This document shows, in pieces, positions 20,804 to 29,825 of a stretch of DNA of 64,000 nucleotides. The stretch spans positions 424,956 through 488,955 of the forward strand of contig NZ_LMEI01000006.1 in the NCBI RefSeq assembly GCF_001426585.1, read 5' to 3'. Below the pieces are notes generated by a model. It was not told the DNA's origin, did not search any database, and saw only the letters and a program-made list of their open reading frames with translations. A program made the translations under genes and the position numbers. The stretch's first letter is position 1, and the number at the start of each line of letters is the position of its first letter. This DNA comes from Streptomyces sp. Root431. Its GTDB lineage: Bacteria; Actinomycetota; Actinomycetes; Streptomycetales; Streptomycetaceae.

Positions 20804-20867
20804 CGTGTCCTCCGTGGTCCGTGGTCCGTGGGTGGGTGAGTGGCGTGCGGTGGCGGGGAGGCGGCCC

Positions 20868-21655
20868 TCAGAGCTTGGCCGTGCGGCCGAAGGCGGAGCG
20901 TGCCCAGAGGTAGCCGACGAGCGAGAGGCCGACGCACCAGGCGAGCGCGAGGTATCCGCTGTTGCCGATCTCGGTGCCCATGAGCAGGCCGCGCAGGGTC
21001 TCGATGACCGGGGTGAAGGGCTGGTACTCGGCGAACCAGCGCAGGCCGGTCGGCATCGAGTCGGTCGGCACGATGGCGCTGCCGAGGAAGGGCAGGAAGG
21101 TCAGCGGCAGGGGCGCGTTGCTCGCCGACTCGGGGGTCTTGGCGACCAGGCCCATACCGGCGGACAGCCAGGTCAGTGCCGTCGTGAGCAGGGTGAGGAG
21201 GCCGATCGCGGCGATCCACTCGACGGCCGAGGCGTTGGGGCGGAAGCCGATGGCGAGGGCGATGCCGATGACCAGGGCGATGGCGATCACGGTCTGGATG
21301 ACGCTGCCCACGACGTGCCCGGTGAGGAAAGCGGCGCGCGAGATCGACATCGTACGGAAGCGGTTGACGATGCCTTCGGTCATGTCGACGCAGACGCCGA
21401 CCGCCGTCGCCACCGCCCCGGCCGTCGCGGCCATCAGGATGATGCCGGGAGCGACGTAGTCGATGTAGGCCCCGCCGCCGGTGGGCGCGCCGGCGATGCC
21501 GCTGCCGAGGGCGCCGCCGAACGCGTAGTTGAACAGCAGCAGCATCATCACGGGCATGATGACGACGGACAGGGTCATCGAGGGGTAGCGCAGCGCGTGC
21601 TTGAGGTTGCGCCGCAGCATGGTCAGCGAGTCGCTGACGGCGTACGAGAGGGAGC

Positions 21656-21659
<4 letters not shown>
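20868..21659 (-). CDS. ABC-2 type exporter permease, DrrB-like
   Basis: 263 residues with six membrane segments and the ABC-2 signature region in the fifth. The start overlaps the upstream ATPase stop by four bases (ATGA), indicating an obligate pair. Such pairs confer resistance to or export amphiphilic drugs, as with daunorubicin DrrAB. Nothing here identifies a specific drug. Confidence 0.9.
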
Positions 21660-22636
<977 letters not shown>

Positions 22637-22660
22637 GGAGGCCCCTTGTGAGCAGTGAGG

Positions 22661-22682
22661 TGTGACATGTCACCTGTGACAT
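22661..22682. promoter_or_regulatory. Candidate operator upstream of the DrrAB-like pair
   Basis: GTGACATGTCAC (22662-22673) is a perfect 12-base palindrome, and TGTGACAT occurs twice, at 22661-22668 and 22675-22682, 14 bases apart. It lies 25 bases before the ATPase start, where a repressor would block transcription. The rest of 22637-22811 is G-rich and shows no gene. Confidence 0.55.
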
Positions 22683-22811
22683 TGCGTCTTGGGTTACGGA
22701 TCGCCGCCGCGAGGGTGGCGACGGCCGTCCGGGTCGTCCGGGGTGGGGGAGGGGGTGGGTCGTGGAGGCCCGGGGAGGCCTGGGAGACCGAGGAGGGGGG
22801 AGGAGGCGAGG

Positions 22812-23648
22812 TCAGGCGCGACGGATCACGATGTCGCCGACTCCGGTGCGCGCGTGGATCTCGACGGTCTCCTGGGCCGTGTCGGGACCCTCGGCGGCGC
22901 CGAGCGCGTTGCGTACGGTTCCGACCCGGGTGTTGACGTCCAGCCAGGCGGCGGTCGACTCCCGTACGCCGATCTCCACGTCGTGGGCGGCGGCCTGCAG
23001 CTGGATCACGCCGCGGACCACCTCGTCGATGCGGATGGCGCCGTTGGCGGACCGGGCGTCGACGGAGGCGTGGGCGAGGCCGACGGTGATGCGGCCGTTG
23101 GCGGAGTTGGCCTTGAGGTCGCCGGTGATCTCGCCGATCTCGATCTCGCCGTTGCCGTTCTTGACGACGGCCGTGCCGGTGATCTCGCCGACCTCGATCC
23201 GGCCCTGCCCGTGGATCTCGGCATGGCCGGTCGCGCGGTTGACGCGGATGTCGCCGTGGCCGGTCCGCAGGTGTGTGGCGCCGGCCTCGTCGAGCCGGAT
23301 GTCGCCGAGCGAGGCCTTGACCCGGCACTCTCCGAGCGGACCCTCGCTGCTGAAGTCCCCGATGGAGCCGGTGCCGGTGAGGCGCGAGCCCGCCGGGAGC
23401 TCGACGGTGATGTCGATCGATCCGTGCTTGCCGAACGGCGAGCGCTTCTTGGGCCCCTTCACGGTCAGGGTGCCGTTGGCGTACGTGACCTTGGTCTGCT
23501 GGGCGACGCGGACGTCGACGTCCTCGGCTTCGTTGCTCGGCAGCACCTCGACGACCGTGTCCTTGCGCTCGCTCGACACGAGCCGCACGTTGCCGACCTC
23601 GAAGTCCAGGATCGCGGTGATGGGCTGGGGCGTCTCGAAAGAAGGCAT
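22812..23648 (-). CDS. DUF4097 beta-strand repeat protein
   Basis: 278 residues without signal peptide or membrane segment. The body is made of repeated short strands with alternating motifs such as GDIRLDEAG, GDIRVNRATG, GEIEIGEITG and NGRITVGLA, the hallmark of the DUF4097 (adhesin-like beta-helix) family. Its function is unknown. In Streptomyces it often accompanies an ABC exporter and a small ribbon-helix-helix gene, exactly the arrangement here, so it likely belongs to that module as an adaptor or sensor. Confidence 0.85.
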   Translation of the reverse strand: MPSFETPQPITAILDFEVGNVRLVSSERKDTVVEVLPSNEAEDVDVRVAQQTKVTYANGTLTVKGPKKRSPFGKHGSIDITVELPAGSRLTGTGSIGDFSSEGPLGECRVKASLGDIRLDEAGATHLRTGHGDIRVNRATGHAEIHGQGRIEVGEITGTAVVKNGNGEIEIGEITGDLKANSANGRITVGLAHASVDARSANGAIRIDEVVRGVIQLQAAAHDVEIGVRESTAAWLDVNTRVGTVRNALGAAEGPDTAQETVEIHARTGVGDIVIRRA

Positions 23649-23727
23649 GGCTGTCCCGTCCTCTTGGCTCTGATGGGTGTTTGCGCAGGTGGTGCGGGTG
23701 GCGCGGGTGTCGGGGTGGGCGGTCCGG

Positions 23728-24264
23728 CTAGCGGACCCACCCCCGGTAGCTCTGTCCCCCTCGGGTGGCGCGCGGGGCGGGCGGTTCGGTTCCGGCCCCT
23801 TCCAGGGAGCCTGCCACCGCCCGTACGAGCCAGGCGTTGACGGACAGGCCCTCCTGGCCGGCGGCGTCCTCCACCCGGGCCTTGAGGTGGGCCGGGAGGC
23901 GGAAGTTGATGCGGGCGGTGCCGCCTTCGTCGCCGTCCCCGGCGAGTGGTGCCACCGGTGCCGTACGTGGCGCCATCGGCGCCGCCATGGGGGTGACGTC
24001 CTCGTTCGCCGTCCCGGAACCGAGCGGCGACGTCACCACGAACTCGGGGTCCGTCCCCCGCAGCCGTACGTCCACCGAGCCCGGCGCCAGCTCGCGGGTG
24101 ATCTCCTCCGAGGCGGCGGACAGGGCGTTGAGGAGCGTCAGGCGAGCGGCCGACTCCAGGGGGGCGGTCAGCCGCTCGGCCAGGGCACGTGCTTCGTCTC
24201 CGCCGGCGTTGGCGGCGACCGCGAGCTCGCTGCGGAGGTGGTCGACGTAGGGGGTCAGGTCCAT
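23728..24264 (-). CDS. Ribbon-helix-helix (HicB/Arc-like) DNA-binding protein
   Basis: 178 residues. The C-terminal 50 include TARINFRLPAHLKARVEDAAGQEGLSVNAWLVRAV in sequence, the ribbon-helix-helix fold in which the strand (INFRLP) reads DNA. The N-terminal 100 residues are helical and of unknown fold. A middle linker is rich in Met-Ala-Pro repeats. ATG at 24264 is chosen because it starts right at the edge of the operator array; upstream in-frame codons run through the array itself. Its operon neighbours are the DUF4097 gene and the ABC exporter. It probably binds the array at 24273-24387 and regulates its own operon. No partner toxin is visible. Confidence 0.8.
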   Translation of the reverse strand: MDLTPYVDHLRSELAVAANAGGDEARALAERLTAPLESAARLTLLNALSAASEEITRELAPGSVDVRLRGTDPEFVVTSPLGSGTANEDVTPMAAPMAPRTAPVAPLAGDGDEGGTARINFRLPAHLKARVEDAAGQEGLSVNAWLVRAVAGSLEGAGTEPPAPRATRGGQSYRGWVR

Positions 24265-24272
24265 GGGTAGAT

Positions 24273-24387
24273 AGTGGCACCACTGTGGCGCCATTGCAAG
24301 TCCCTGTGGCGCCATGTGGCACCGTCTGGCGTCTCGTAGCGCCATGCGGGCGCCACGTGGTGCCGCATGGCACCCGATGTGGCGCTA
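24273..24387. promoter_or_regulatory. Array of ten helically phased TGGCGCCA-like boxes
   Basis: Boxes matching the palindrome TGGCGCCA start at 24275, 24286, 24307, 24317, 24327, 24337, 24348, 24358, 24368 and 24380. Two are perfect (24286, 24307) and most others differ at one or two positions (the 24327 copy is the weakest). Start-to-start distances are 10 to 12 bases, with one double step of 21, so all face the same side of the DNA helix. The array fills the whole gap between the ribbon-helix-helix start and the stop of the next gene, which the last box overlaps. It is the likely binding site of the ribbon-helix-helix protein. Confidence 0.8.
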
Positions 24388-25104
24388 CTCGGCGTGCTGC
24401 CGGCGCACCATCTCGGTGATCCAGTCGGGTGCGTACGGCGACGTGCAGCCCGGGGATGTCGGGTAGTCCTTCAGTACCTGCAGGCGCTCGCCGATGTCGA
24501 GGGCGCGGGTGCGGTGCTCGGGGTGCTCGATCCCGATCTGGGCCAGGCAGTGGTTCATCGCCCACTGCAGCCGGTCCGGCGCGTCCTTCATCTCCGCCTC
24601 GACGACGTCGAGCAGGCCCGCGAGGTCGAGGCCCTCGGGCTTCTTCGCCACGCGTTCGGTCGTCAGCGCCCAGCCGGCGCTCGCGACCACGGGATCCGGG
24701 TCGGCGGACCAGGCCACGCGCAGCTCTTCGGCGTGCGGGTTCTTCTTCACCACGTAGTTCACGAGCCAGTCGTGCACCTTGGGCGTGCGCGCCTCGCGCA
24801 GCATGGCGTCCAGCTCGTCCCGCTCGAACGCCTTCGGGCGGCAGATCAGCAGCGCGAGCAGCCTCGCCGCCGTGTCGTCCGTCGCCCACAGCCGGCGCGC
24901 CAGGTCCTGCTGGGTCTTCAGCCGCTTCGCGAGCGCGCGCAGCTTGCCGAGGTTCACGCCGTGATCGTCGCCGTGCTTCTCGTTCACCGTGCGCGCCTTC
25001 GGGTCCTCGAGCGCGGCCAGCTCGGCCATCACCTCGGCCACCGTCGTCTCGCTCACCGTCGTCTCGCCCACCTCGGACCTCCCGTCCCGCTCGTGCGGAG
25101 TCAT
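24385..25104 (-). CDS. DNA alkylation repair (AlkD-like) HEAT-repeat protein
   Basis: 239 residues made almost entirely of paired helices with the DNA_alkylation_repair pattern: NLGKLRALAKRL near residue 50, the ATDDTAARLLALL repeat, and HDWLVNYVV. Members bind DNA and some are alkyl-purine glycosylases, although many have no shown activity. The N-terminus has a small duplication (GETTVSETTVAEV). It overlaps the upstream CGNR regulator by ATGA, so the two are co-translated. Confidence 0.8.
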   Translation of the reverse strand: MTPHERDGRSEVGETTVSETTVAEVMAELAALEDPKARTVNEKHGDDHGVNLGKLRALAKRLKTQQDLARRLWATDDTAARLLALLICRPKAFERDELDAMLREARTPKVHDWLVNYVVKKNPHAEELRVAWSADPDPVVASAGWALTTERVAKKPEGLDLAGLLDVVEAEMKDAPDRLQWAMNHCLAQIGIEHPEHRTRALDIGERLQVLKDYPTSPGCTSPYAPDWITEMVRRQHAE

Positions 25105-25772
25105 CGAGCCTGCTTGCTGCGAGCGTAATGGCGGCGGGCGCGATCACGGTTGCCGCAGTCGCCGGAGCTGCACCACCGCCGGGTGCCGCCGCGGCTGCGG
25201 TCGAGGAAGAACCAGCCGCAGCCGGGCCCTCCGCAGCGCCGGATCCGTTCGAGGCCCGGGCCGGCCAGCAGCGCTTCGGCTTGCAGGGCGAGGGTGTGGC
25301 CCAGGTCGACGAGGCGTTCCGTGCCGGGCTGCCAGCGCAGCGGGAACGCGGCCGGGAGCTCCGCGCTCTCGCGGGCCAGCAGGATCACCCGACGGAGTTC
25401 GTCCCACGGCGCGACCGGCGGGGGCTCGCCCTCGGTGAGCGCGTCCAGGACGGGCCAGAGCAGGCCGCGGAGGCGGAGCAGTGCGGCCAGTTGGCGCTCG
25501 GTCTCCTCGGCCCCCTCCTCCGTCGACGCCTTCTGGAGTTCGGCGGACTGCCGTGCCGTGAGCAGTCCGGCGGCGACAGCCCATCTCGCCCACGCCGTGG
25601 CGCCCTTCACCCGCTCGACCCGGCGGTCGGGGTCCGTCCGCCAGGCGACGGTGTTCGCGAAGTCGAGCACCGGGTGCCCGCCCATGAGCGTCACGCCCGC
25701 GCTCGTGTCGGGGGTGTGTGCCCGCTGCGCCGCCGCGGACGGGGCGTCGGATCCGTTCTTCTCCACTGCCAC
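25101..25772 (-). CDS. CGNR zinc-finger (ABATE domain) regulator
   Basis: 223 residues. The N-terminal ABATE domain has the family phrase GHPVLDFANTV near residue 32. The C-terminal CGNR zinc finger reads CGGPGCGWFFLDRS, then WCSSGDCGNRDRARRHYAR. Such proteins are regarded as stress-related transcription regulators. It is divergent from azlC/azlD across 50 bases holding an inverted repeat, and co-translated with the AlkD-like gene. Confidence 0.88.
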   Translation of the reverse strand: MAVEKNGSDAPSAAAQRAHTPDTSAGVTLMGGHPVLDFANTVAWRTDPDRRVERVKGATAWARWAVAAGLLTARQSAELQKASTEEGAEETERQLAALLRLRGLLWPVLDALTEGEPPPVAPWDELRRVILLARESAELPAAFPLRWQPGTERLVDLGHTLALQAEALLAGPGLERIRRCGGPGCGWFFLDRSRGGTRRWCSSGDCGNRDRARRHYARSKQAR

Positions 25773-25789
25773 CCCGCCATTCTAGCTAT

Positions 25790-25819
25790 CTAACGACCAT
25801 GACGGCTTATGGCTGTTAG
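25790..25819. promoter_or_regulatory. Inverted repeat between the CGNR regulator and azlC
   Basis: CTAACGACCAT (25790-25800) and ATGGCTGTTAG (25809-25819) are inverted repeats with 9 of 11 matches. The site lies 17 bases from the CGNR start and ends just before the azlC start, so one protein bound there could control both genes. The area is AT-rich for this genome, as expected of promoters. Confidence 0.6.
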
Positions 25820-25822
25820 TTT

Positions 25823-26596
25823 GTGCGCATGGAAAGCTCCCCGCCGGTGACGCCTGACGTCGCCACACCCCGTGAGCGCTTCCGCTCCGGGCTCCGGATC
25901 GGGTCAGGGCCGGCAGCCGCCTCGTTCCTGCTCGCCACCAGCTTCGGCGCCCTGACGCAGGCGCAAGGCTGGGGCACCCTCGCGCCCGTCCTGTGCTCCC
26001 TCGTCGTCTTCTCCGGCTCGGCGCAGTTCGCCCTCGTCGCGGCCTTGGGCACCGGCGGCGGCGTCGCCTCCGCCGTCACCGCCGCCGCCCTGATCAACAG
26101 CCGGTTCCTCCCCATGGGCATGGCCGTCGCGGCCGACCTCCGCGGCGGCCGGCTCCGCCGGGCCCTGGAGGGCCAGACGGTGGTCGACGGCTCGTGGGCC
26201 GCGGCGCACCTCGGCGGCGGGCGCTTCGACCGGTACGTCCTCTTCGGCGCGACCGCCGTCCAGTGGCCGGCGTGGGTCGCAGGGACCGCCCTGGGCGTCG
26301 TCGCCGCTCCCTCGCCGGATCTCCTCCACACGCTCGGACTTGACGTCCTCACCCCTGCCCTGTTCGTGATGCTCCTCATGGACGAGCTCCGCAAGGAGCG
26401 CGCCAACCGGCTCCCGGCTCTGCTCGGCGCGGCCGTCGCGGCAGTGCTGGTCCTCTTCCTCCCGACCGGCCCGGCCCTGATCGGTGCGGCCGCCGGCGCA
26501 CTCGTCGCCCTCGTCCGACCCGCGGCAGAGACCCCGCCCGCCCGGCCCGCCCCCGTCGGCGGATCCGCCCACCGCGCCGCCGAGGTGGAGGCATGA
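25823..26596 (+). CDS. azlC: AzlC-family branched-chain amino acid exporter subunit
   Basis: 257 residues from GTG at 25823 (ATG at 25829 is a possible start two codons later). Several membrane helices and the AzlC core FSGSAQFA and INSRFLPMGMAVA are present. With AzlD it exports branched-chain amino acids or analogues across the membrane. The ribosome site is weak and the start is very close to the inverted repeat, so the mRNA may be almost leaderless. It overlaps azlD by ATGA. Confidence 0.88.
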   Translation: MRMESSPPVTPDVATPRERFRSGLRIGSGPAAASFLLATSFGALTQAQGWGTLAPVLCSLVVFSGSAQFALVAALGTGGGVASAVTAAALINSRFLPMGMAVAADLRGGRLRRALEGQTVVDGSWAAAHLGGGRFDRYVLFGATAVQWPAWVAGTALGVVAAPSPDLLHTLGLDVLTPALFVMLLMDELRKERANRLPALLGAAVAAVLVLFLPTGPALIGAAAGALVALVRPAAETPPARPAPVGGSAHRAAEVEA

Positions 26597-26901
26597 CCCT
26601 CTGGATCGCCATCGGCGCCATCGCCCTGATCAGCTTCGCCTTCAAGGCCGCCGGACCCGCGGTCCTGGGCGGCCGCCAACTCCCCGCCCGTACCCGGTCC
26701 GTGCTCGCCCTCGTGGCACCGGCCCTGCTCGCCGGCTTCGTCGTGACGGCCCTCGCCGGGCCGGGCTGGAGCGCCCTCGACCTCACCCTGCTCGCCGGAC
26801 TCTCGACCGTGGTCGTCCTCCGGCTCTACCGCGCACCGATGCCGGTGACCCTCCTGGGCGCGGTGGCCGTCACCGCGCTCCTCCGGCTCTGGACCGGGTG
26901 A
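26593..26901 (+). CDS. azlD: AzlD-family transport subunit
   Basis: 102 residues with about four membrane helices and the AzlD features: FKAAGPAVLG near the N-terminus and PALLAGFVV in the middle. Length is normal for the family. It overlaps azlC by four bases and forms the small subunit of the exporter. Confidence 0.87.
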   Translation: MTLWIAIGAIALISFAFKAAGPAVLGGRQLPARTRSVLALVAPALLAGFVVTALAGPGWSALDLTLLAGLSTVVVLRLYRAPMPVTLLGAVAVTALLRLWTG

Positions 26902-26973
26902 CAGAAGCGAGGGGGCCGTGCGGCTGCCGTACGCATGGTGAAGTGGTCGCAACCGACCAGAGAAGGACGACTC

Positions 26974-27696
26974 ATGCAGCGCGCACCCGACTTCTCCCAC
27001 GGAACGGCCCCCGTCCGGGCCGTCGTGCTCGACATCGAGGGGACCACCGGGTCGCTCGACCACGTGCAGGACGTCCTGTTCCCCTACGCGCGGGCCCGGC
27101 TCGCCACCTGGCTCGCCGCGCACCGCGGCACCGCGCAGTGGCAGGGGATCCTCGACGAGGTCGCCGCTCAGGCGGGGGCGGCCCACGACGAGGCCGGTGC
27201 CCTCGCGCTCCTCGAACGGTGGTCCGACACCGACGGGAAGGTCGCCCCGCTCAAGACGTTGCAGGGGCTGATCTGGGCCGGTGGCTACGCGGCGGGCGAG
27301 CTGCACGGGCACGTGTACGAGGACGTGCCGCCCGCCCTCGAGCACTGGAAGGCGCGGGGCGTGGGCCGCTTCGTCTACTCGTCCGGCTCCGTCGCCGCCC
27401 AGCGCGACTGGTTCGGGCACACCGCGTACGGCGACCTGTGCCCGCTGCTCGACGGCTACTTCGACCTGACCACGGCCGGCCCGAAGACGTCCCCGGAGTC
27501 GTACGACACGATCGCGAGGGAGCTCGGGCACGCGCCGGAGGGTCTGCTGTTCGTCAGCGACCTCGCTCCCGAACTCGACGCCGCGGCCACGGCCGGCTGG
27601 CGGACCGCCGCCGTACGCCGGGCCGACGACGCACGCGCCGCCGTCCCCGGGCACCCGGCCGTCACCGACCTCACCGAGCTGCTCTCCGGAACGTAG
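26974..27696 (+). CDS. mtnC: Acireductone synthase (enolase-phosphatase E1)
   Basis: 240 residues of the HAD superfamily. The family-specific first motif is DIEGTTGSLDHVQDVLFPYA, where the leading Asp is the nucleophile. Motif II is VYSSGSVAAQRDWFGHT and motif III/IV SDLAPELDAA. It converts 2,3-diketo-5-methylthiopentyl-1-phosphate to acireductone in methionine salvage. ATG at 26974 follows AGAAGGA. No other salvage genes are in the window, so it stands alone here. Confidence 0.93.
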   Translation: MQRAPDFSHGTAPVRAVVLDIEGTTGSLDHVQDVLFPYARARLATWLAAHRGTAQWQGILDEVAAQAGAAHDEAGALALLERWSDTDGKVAPLKTLQGLIWAGGYAAGELHGHVYEDVPPALEHWKARGVGRFVYSSGSVAAQRDWFGHTAYGDLCPLLDGYFDLTTAGPKTSPESYDTIARELGHAPEGLLFVSDLAPELDAAATAGWRTAAVRRADDARAAVPGHPAVTDLTELLSGT

Positions 27697-27806
27697 CGGC
27701 GGTGAGGACGGACGTGTCCTCGGTCGCCGTGCGCCCCACGCTCGACATCTGGCGGTCGCGAGCGCGCCCGCGGCTGCGTCGCCGGGAGCGCAGCCTCCCG
27801 TAACCG

Positions 27807-28160
27807 TCAGCGGAACTCGTGGGTCACCTGGATCCCGCCGACGATGTGGGCGTTGAAGTCGTCCAGCTCCTCGGCCGGGACCCACAGCTCCAGGATCGTC
27901 CGCCCGCCGGCCTGCTGGACGGGATACCGGCGCAGGAACTCCGAGTCGACCTCGAACCGGGTGACGAAGCCCGCGCCGTCGTGCTTCACGTTCCAGTCCC
28001 GGGCGATCCTGATCGCGTAGTCCTCGTTGAGGACCGGATAGAAGATCGGCTGCTCGGGGAGACGAGGCGGCCACGCACGCCAGTTCAGCTCGCGGACGAG
28101 GTCCAGCTCCGTGGGTCCGGTGGGCCGCCACAGGGTCGTCGTCGGTCGACGGCTGGTCAT
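27807..28160 (-). CDS. Small conserved actinobacterial protein
   Basis: 117 residues, soluble. I recognise the sequence type (RAWPPRLPEQPIFYPVLNEDYAI and WVPAEELDDFNAHIVG in its body); relatives are labelled 'ADP-ribosylation/crystallin J1' in some Streptomyces genomes, but the length and the lack of that family's metal-binding residues make the label unhelpful. No function can be assigned. The spacer to the mtnC stop on the other side (27697-27806) shows nothing clear. Confidence 0.7.
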   Translation of the reverse strand: MTSRRPTTTLWRPTGPTELDLVRELNWRAWPPRLPEQPIFYPVLNEDYAIRIARDWNVKHDGAGFVTRFEVDSEFLRRYPVQQAGGRTILELWVPAEELDDFNAHIVGGIQVTHEFR

Positions 28161-28289
28161 GTGCGTCTTCGCTCTCTCGGCAGGGCGGCCGAGGGTACGG
28201 CCGGCGGGACTCCGGACGATAGCCGCGGCGCGAACCGGGAGGCCATCGAGTTTTCCGCCCCCCCGGGGTCGCCGCCGTGACCACGCACG

Positions 28290-28320
28290 CCGGCCCGGCG
28301 GGGTGTCCCGTCGGGCCGGC
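28290..28320 (-). terminator. Hairpin downstream of the I36-like gene
   Basis: GCCGGCCCG (28290-28298) and CGGGCCGGC (28312-28320) form a perfect 9-bp stem, with an inner CGGG/CCCG pairing. It lies 16 bases past the stop of the secreted I36-like gene. Confidence 0.7.
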
Positions 28321-28336
28321 TTCCGGGTGGGTGTCG

Positions 28337-28783
28337 TCAGCAGGCGTCGACCCAGAGGTGCGAGCCGACCTTGTCGTTGACGGGCTCGCCGTGGCCGATG
28401 CCCGGGCCGAAGAACGTCAGGCCGGAGGCGCCGAGGTCGGGAATCGAGTGGCCCTGGTGGAGGCAGACCCACGAGCCGTCCCAGGAGGTGAGACGGAAGA
28501 GCTTGACGTCCTCACCCTGCCCGGGGAAGCCGTTGTTCCAGATGTCCGAGATCTTGTCCCGGCAGCCGGCCCAGTTGCCGTTGGGCCCGTTCCACTTGCA
28601 GTGGGCTCCGCCCGCGTGGGGGTGCTCCCAGGCGTACAGGAAGCCGTCCGGGGCGGCGGCCGCCGCCGGGGAGACGGCCGCGGGGGCCTCGGGGGCGGCG
28701 ACGCGGGCGTCGGCCACCGGGGCCGTGAGGAGGGCGAGGGCCCCGACGGTGAGAGCGGTGGCGAGGGCACGCTTGACGCGCAT
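28337..28783 (-). CDS. Secreted peptidase-inhibitor I36-like protein
   Basis: 148 residues. The signal peptide (MRVKRALATALTVGALALL, cleaved near ADA) is followed by an Ala/Pro spacer and a compact domain of about 100 residues with four Cys (AHCKW, AGCRDK, VCLHQ, final DAC) and many aromatic and Gly residues. This resembles I36 / beta-gamma-crystallin-like inhibitors such as SMI from Streptomyces. Its target protease is unknown. The gene stands alone. Confidence 0.72.
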   Translation of the reverse strand: MRVKRALATALTVGALALLTAPVADARVAAPEAPAAVSPAAAAAPDGFLYAWEHPHAGGAHCKWNGPNGNWAGCRDKISDIWNNGFPGQGEDVKLFRLTSWDGSWVCLHQGHSIPDLGASGLTFFGPGIGHGEPVNDKVGSHLWVDAC

Positions 28784-28898
28784 GGTGTGTCTCCTTCTGG
28801 GGTGGGTGGCCGTACCGCCCTTCGCGGCACGGCCGTTGGGGCCGCCGTGTGCCCCTGTGGCACTCGGCGGAGTCTTGGGTGCGGATCGACCGCGCGGG

Positions 28899-29825
28899 TC
28901 AGGCCCGGGCGTCTTCGCCGAGGATCCGGCGGGCGCGGGGCAGCGCGGCCGACCTCAACCGCTCCCGCGCCTCGACGTCCGCGCGGTACTCCCGCGCCAG
29001 GAGCCCGCCATGGTGCGCGTCGAGGTCCCGGGCCGTGCGGGCGAGGCCCGATTCCCCGGCGCACCGCACCTCGGTCAGGGCCAGGGCCACTTCGCGGTCC
29101 GCGCTCAGGGGACGTACGGGGGAGAGGGCGGCGGCCCGGGCCTCGGCGGGCGTCGCGAACGCCTGTCCGGCGCGCCGCATGCAGTCCCGCCACGGAACGA
29201 GCCGTTGTACGTAGCGGGGGTCGGCCACGACGCGGCCCCGGCGGATCTGGGCCAACGCGCCGACGCGGGTCGAGGCGCGGAACCAGGCGGTGAGGTCTCC
29301 GTACAGCCCGCGCTGGGCCTCCGCGACGCAGCCCCGGTCGCTGCGCCGTACGGTCCCGCCGCCCGGGAGGGTGACGGTCGGTCCGTCGGGCGAGGCGCCG
29401 TTGGCGGCGGCGAGCGCCGCGGCCTTGCGGTCCGCCGGGAGCGCGGCGAAGTAGGCGCGGTTCGGATCGCTCGCGGCGCGGGCCTCCCGCTGCCTTCGCA
29501 GGTCGGAGCCGTAGCCGTGGCGGCGGGCCCGCTCCGCGTCGTCGAGGACGTACACGAAGGTCGTGGCCTCGGTGTCCTCGGGGAGCGGGAACACTTCGTA
29601 CGTGAATCCGTGCCGGCGCATGCAGTCGCGCAGCAGCCTCTGCTCGGCGTCGTGGAGGAGCCGGTCGTCCGCGCCCGTGGCGCCGGAGCGGACGGGAGGT
29701 GGCCGTTCGCCGCCGGCCGGTTCGCCGAGGCCGGCGAGCAGGGTCGCGGCGAGGGCGATGACGGCGCTGGAGACCGCTACGGCGGTGGTGACGGGGGAGC
29801 AGCGGGCAGGGCTGTGCCGGGGCAT
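28899..29825 (-). CDS. Secreted protein with two CMRR motifs
   Basis: 308 residues. It has a signal peptide or N-terminal anchor (VTTAVAVSSAVIALAATLLAGL). Two similar segments contain DCMRRHGFTYEV (about residue 67) and DCMRRAGQAFATP (about 235), each with a Cys that could pair with the nearby GCVAEA and VRCAGE Cys. I do not recognise a named family, but exported CMR-motif proteins of this size are common in Streptomyces. The ATG at 29825 is preceded by GGAGAT. The following 426 bases up to the GH43-like gene hold no gene but contain a strong palindrome (30120-30139). Confidence 0.65.
   Translation of the reverse strand: MPRHSPARCSPVTTAVAVSSAVIALAATLLAGLGEPAGGERPPPVRSGATGADDRLLHDAEQRLLRDCMRRHGFTYEVFPLPEDTEATTFVYVLDDAERARRHGYGSDLRRQREARAASDPNRAYFAALPADRKAAALAAANGASPDGPTVTLPGGGTVRRSDRGCVAEAQRGLYGDLTAWFRASTRVGALAQIRRGRVVADPRYVQRLVPWRDCMRRAGQAFATPAEARAAALSPVRPLSADREVALALTEVRCAGESGLARTARDLDAHHGGLLAREYRADVEARERLRSAALPRARRILGEDARA

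Noticed and set aside
23728..24264. Antitoxin of a toxin-antitoxin pair
   Set aside because: The ribbon-helix-helix domain is HicB/Arc-like, but no small toxin gene is adjacent on either side.
24273..24387. CRISPR array or tandem satellite
   Set aside because: Boxes are only 8 bases, palindromic, degenerate and one helical turn apart, with no spacers; an operator array explains it better.
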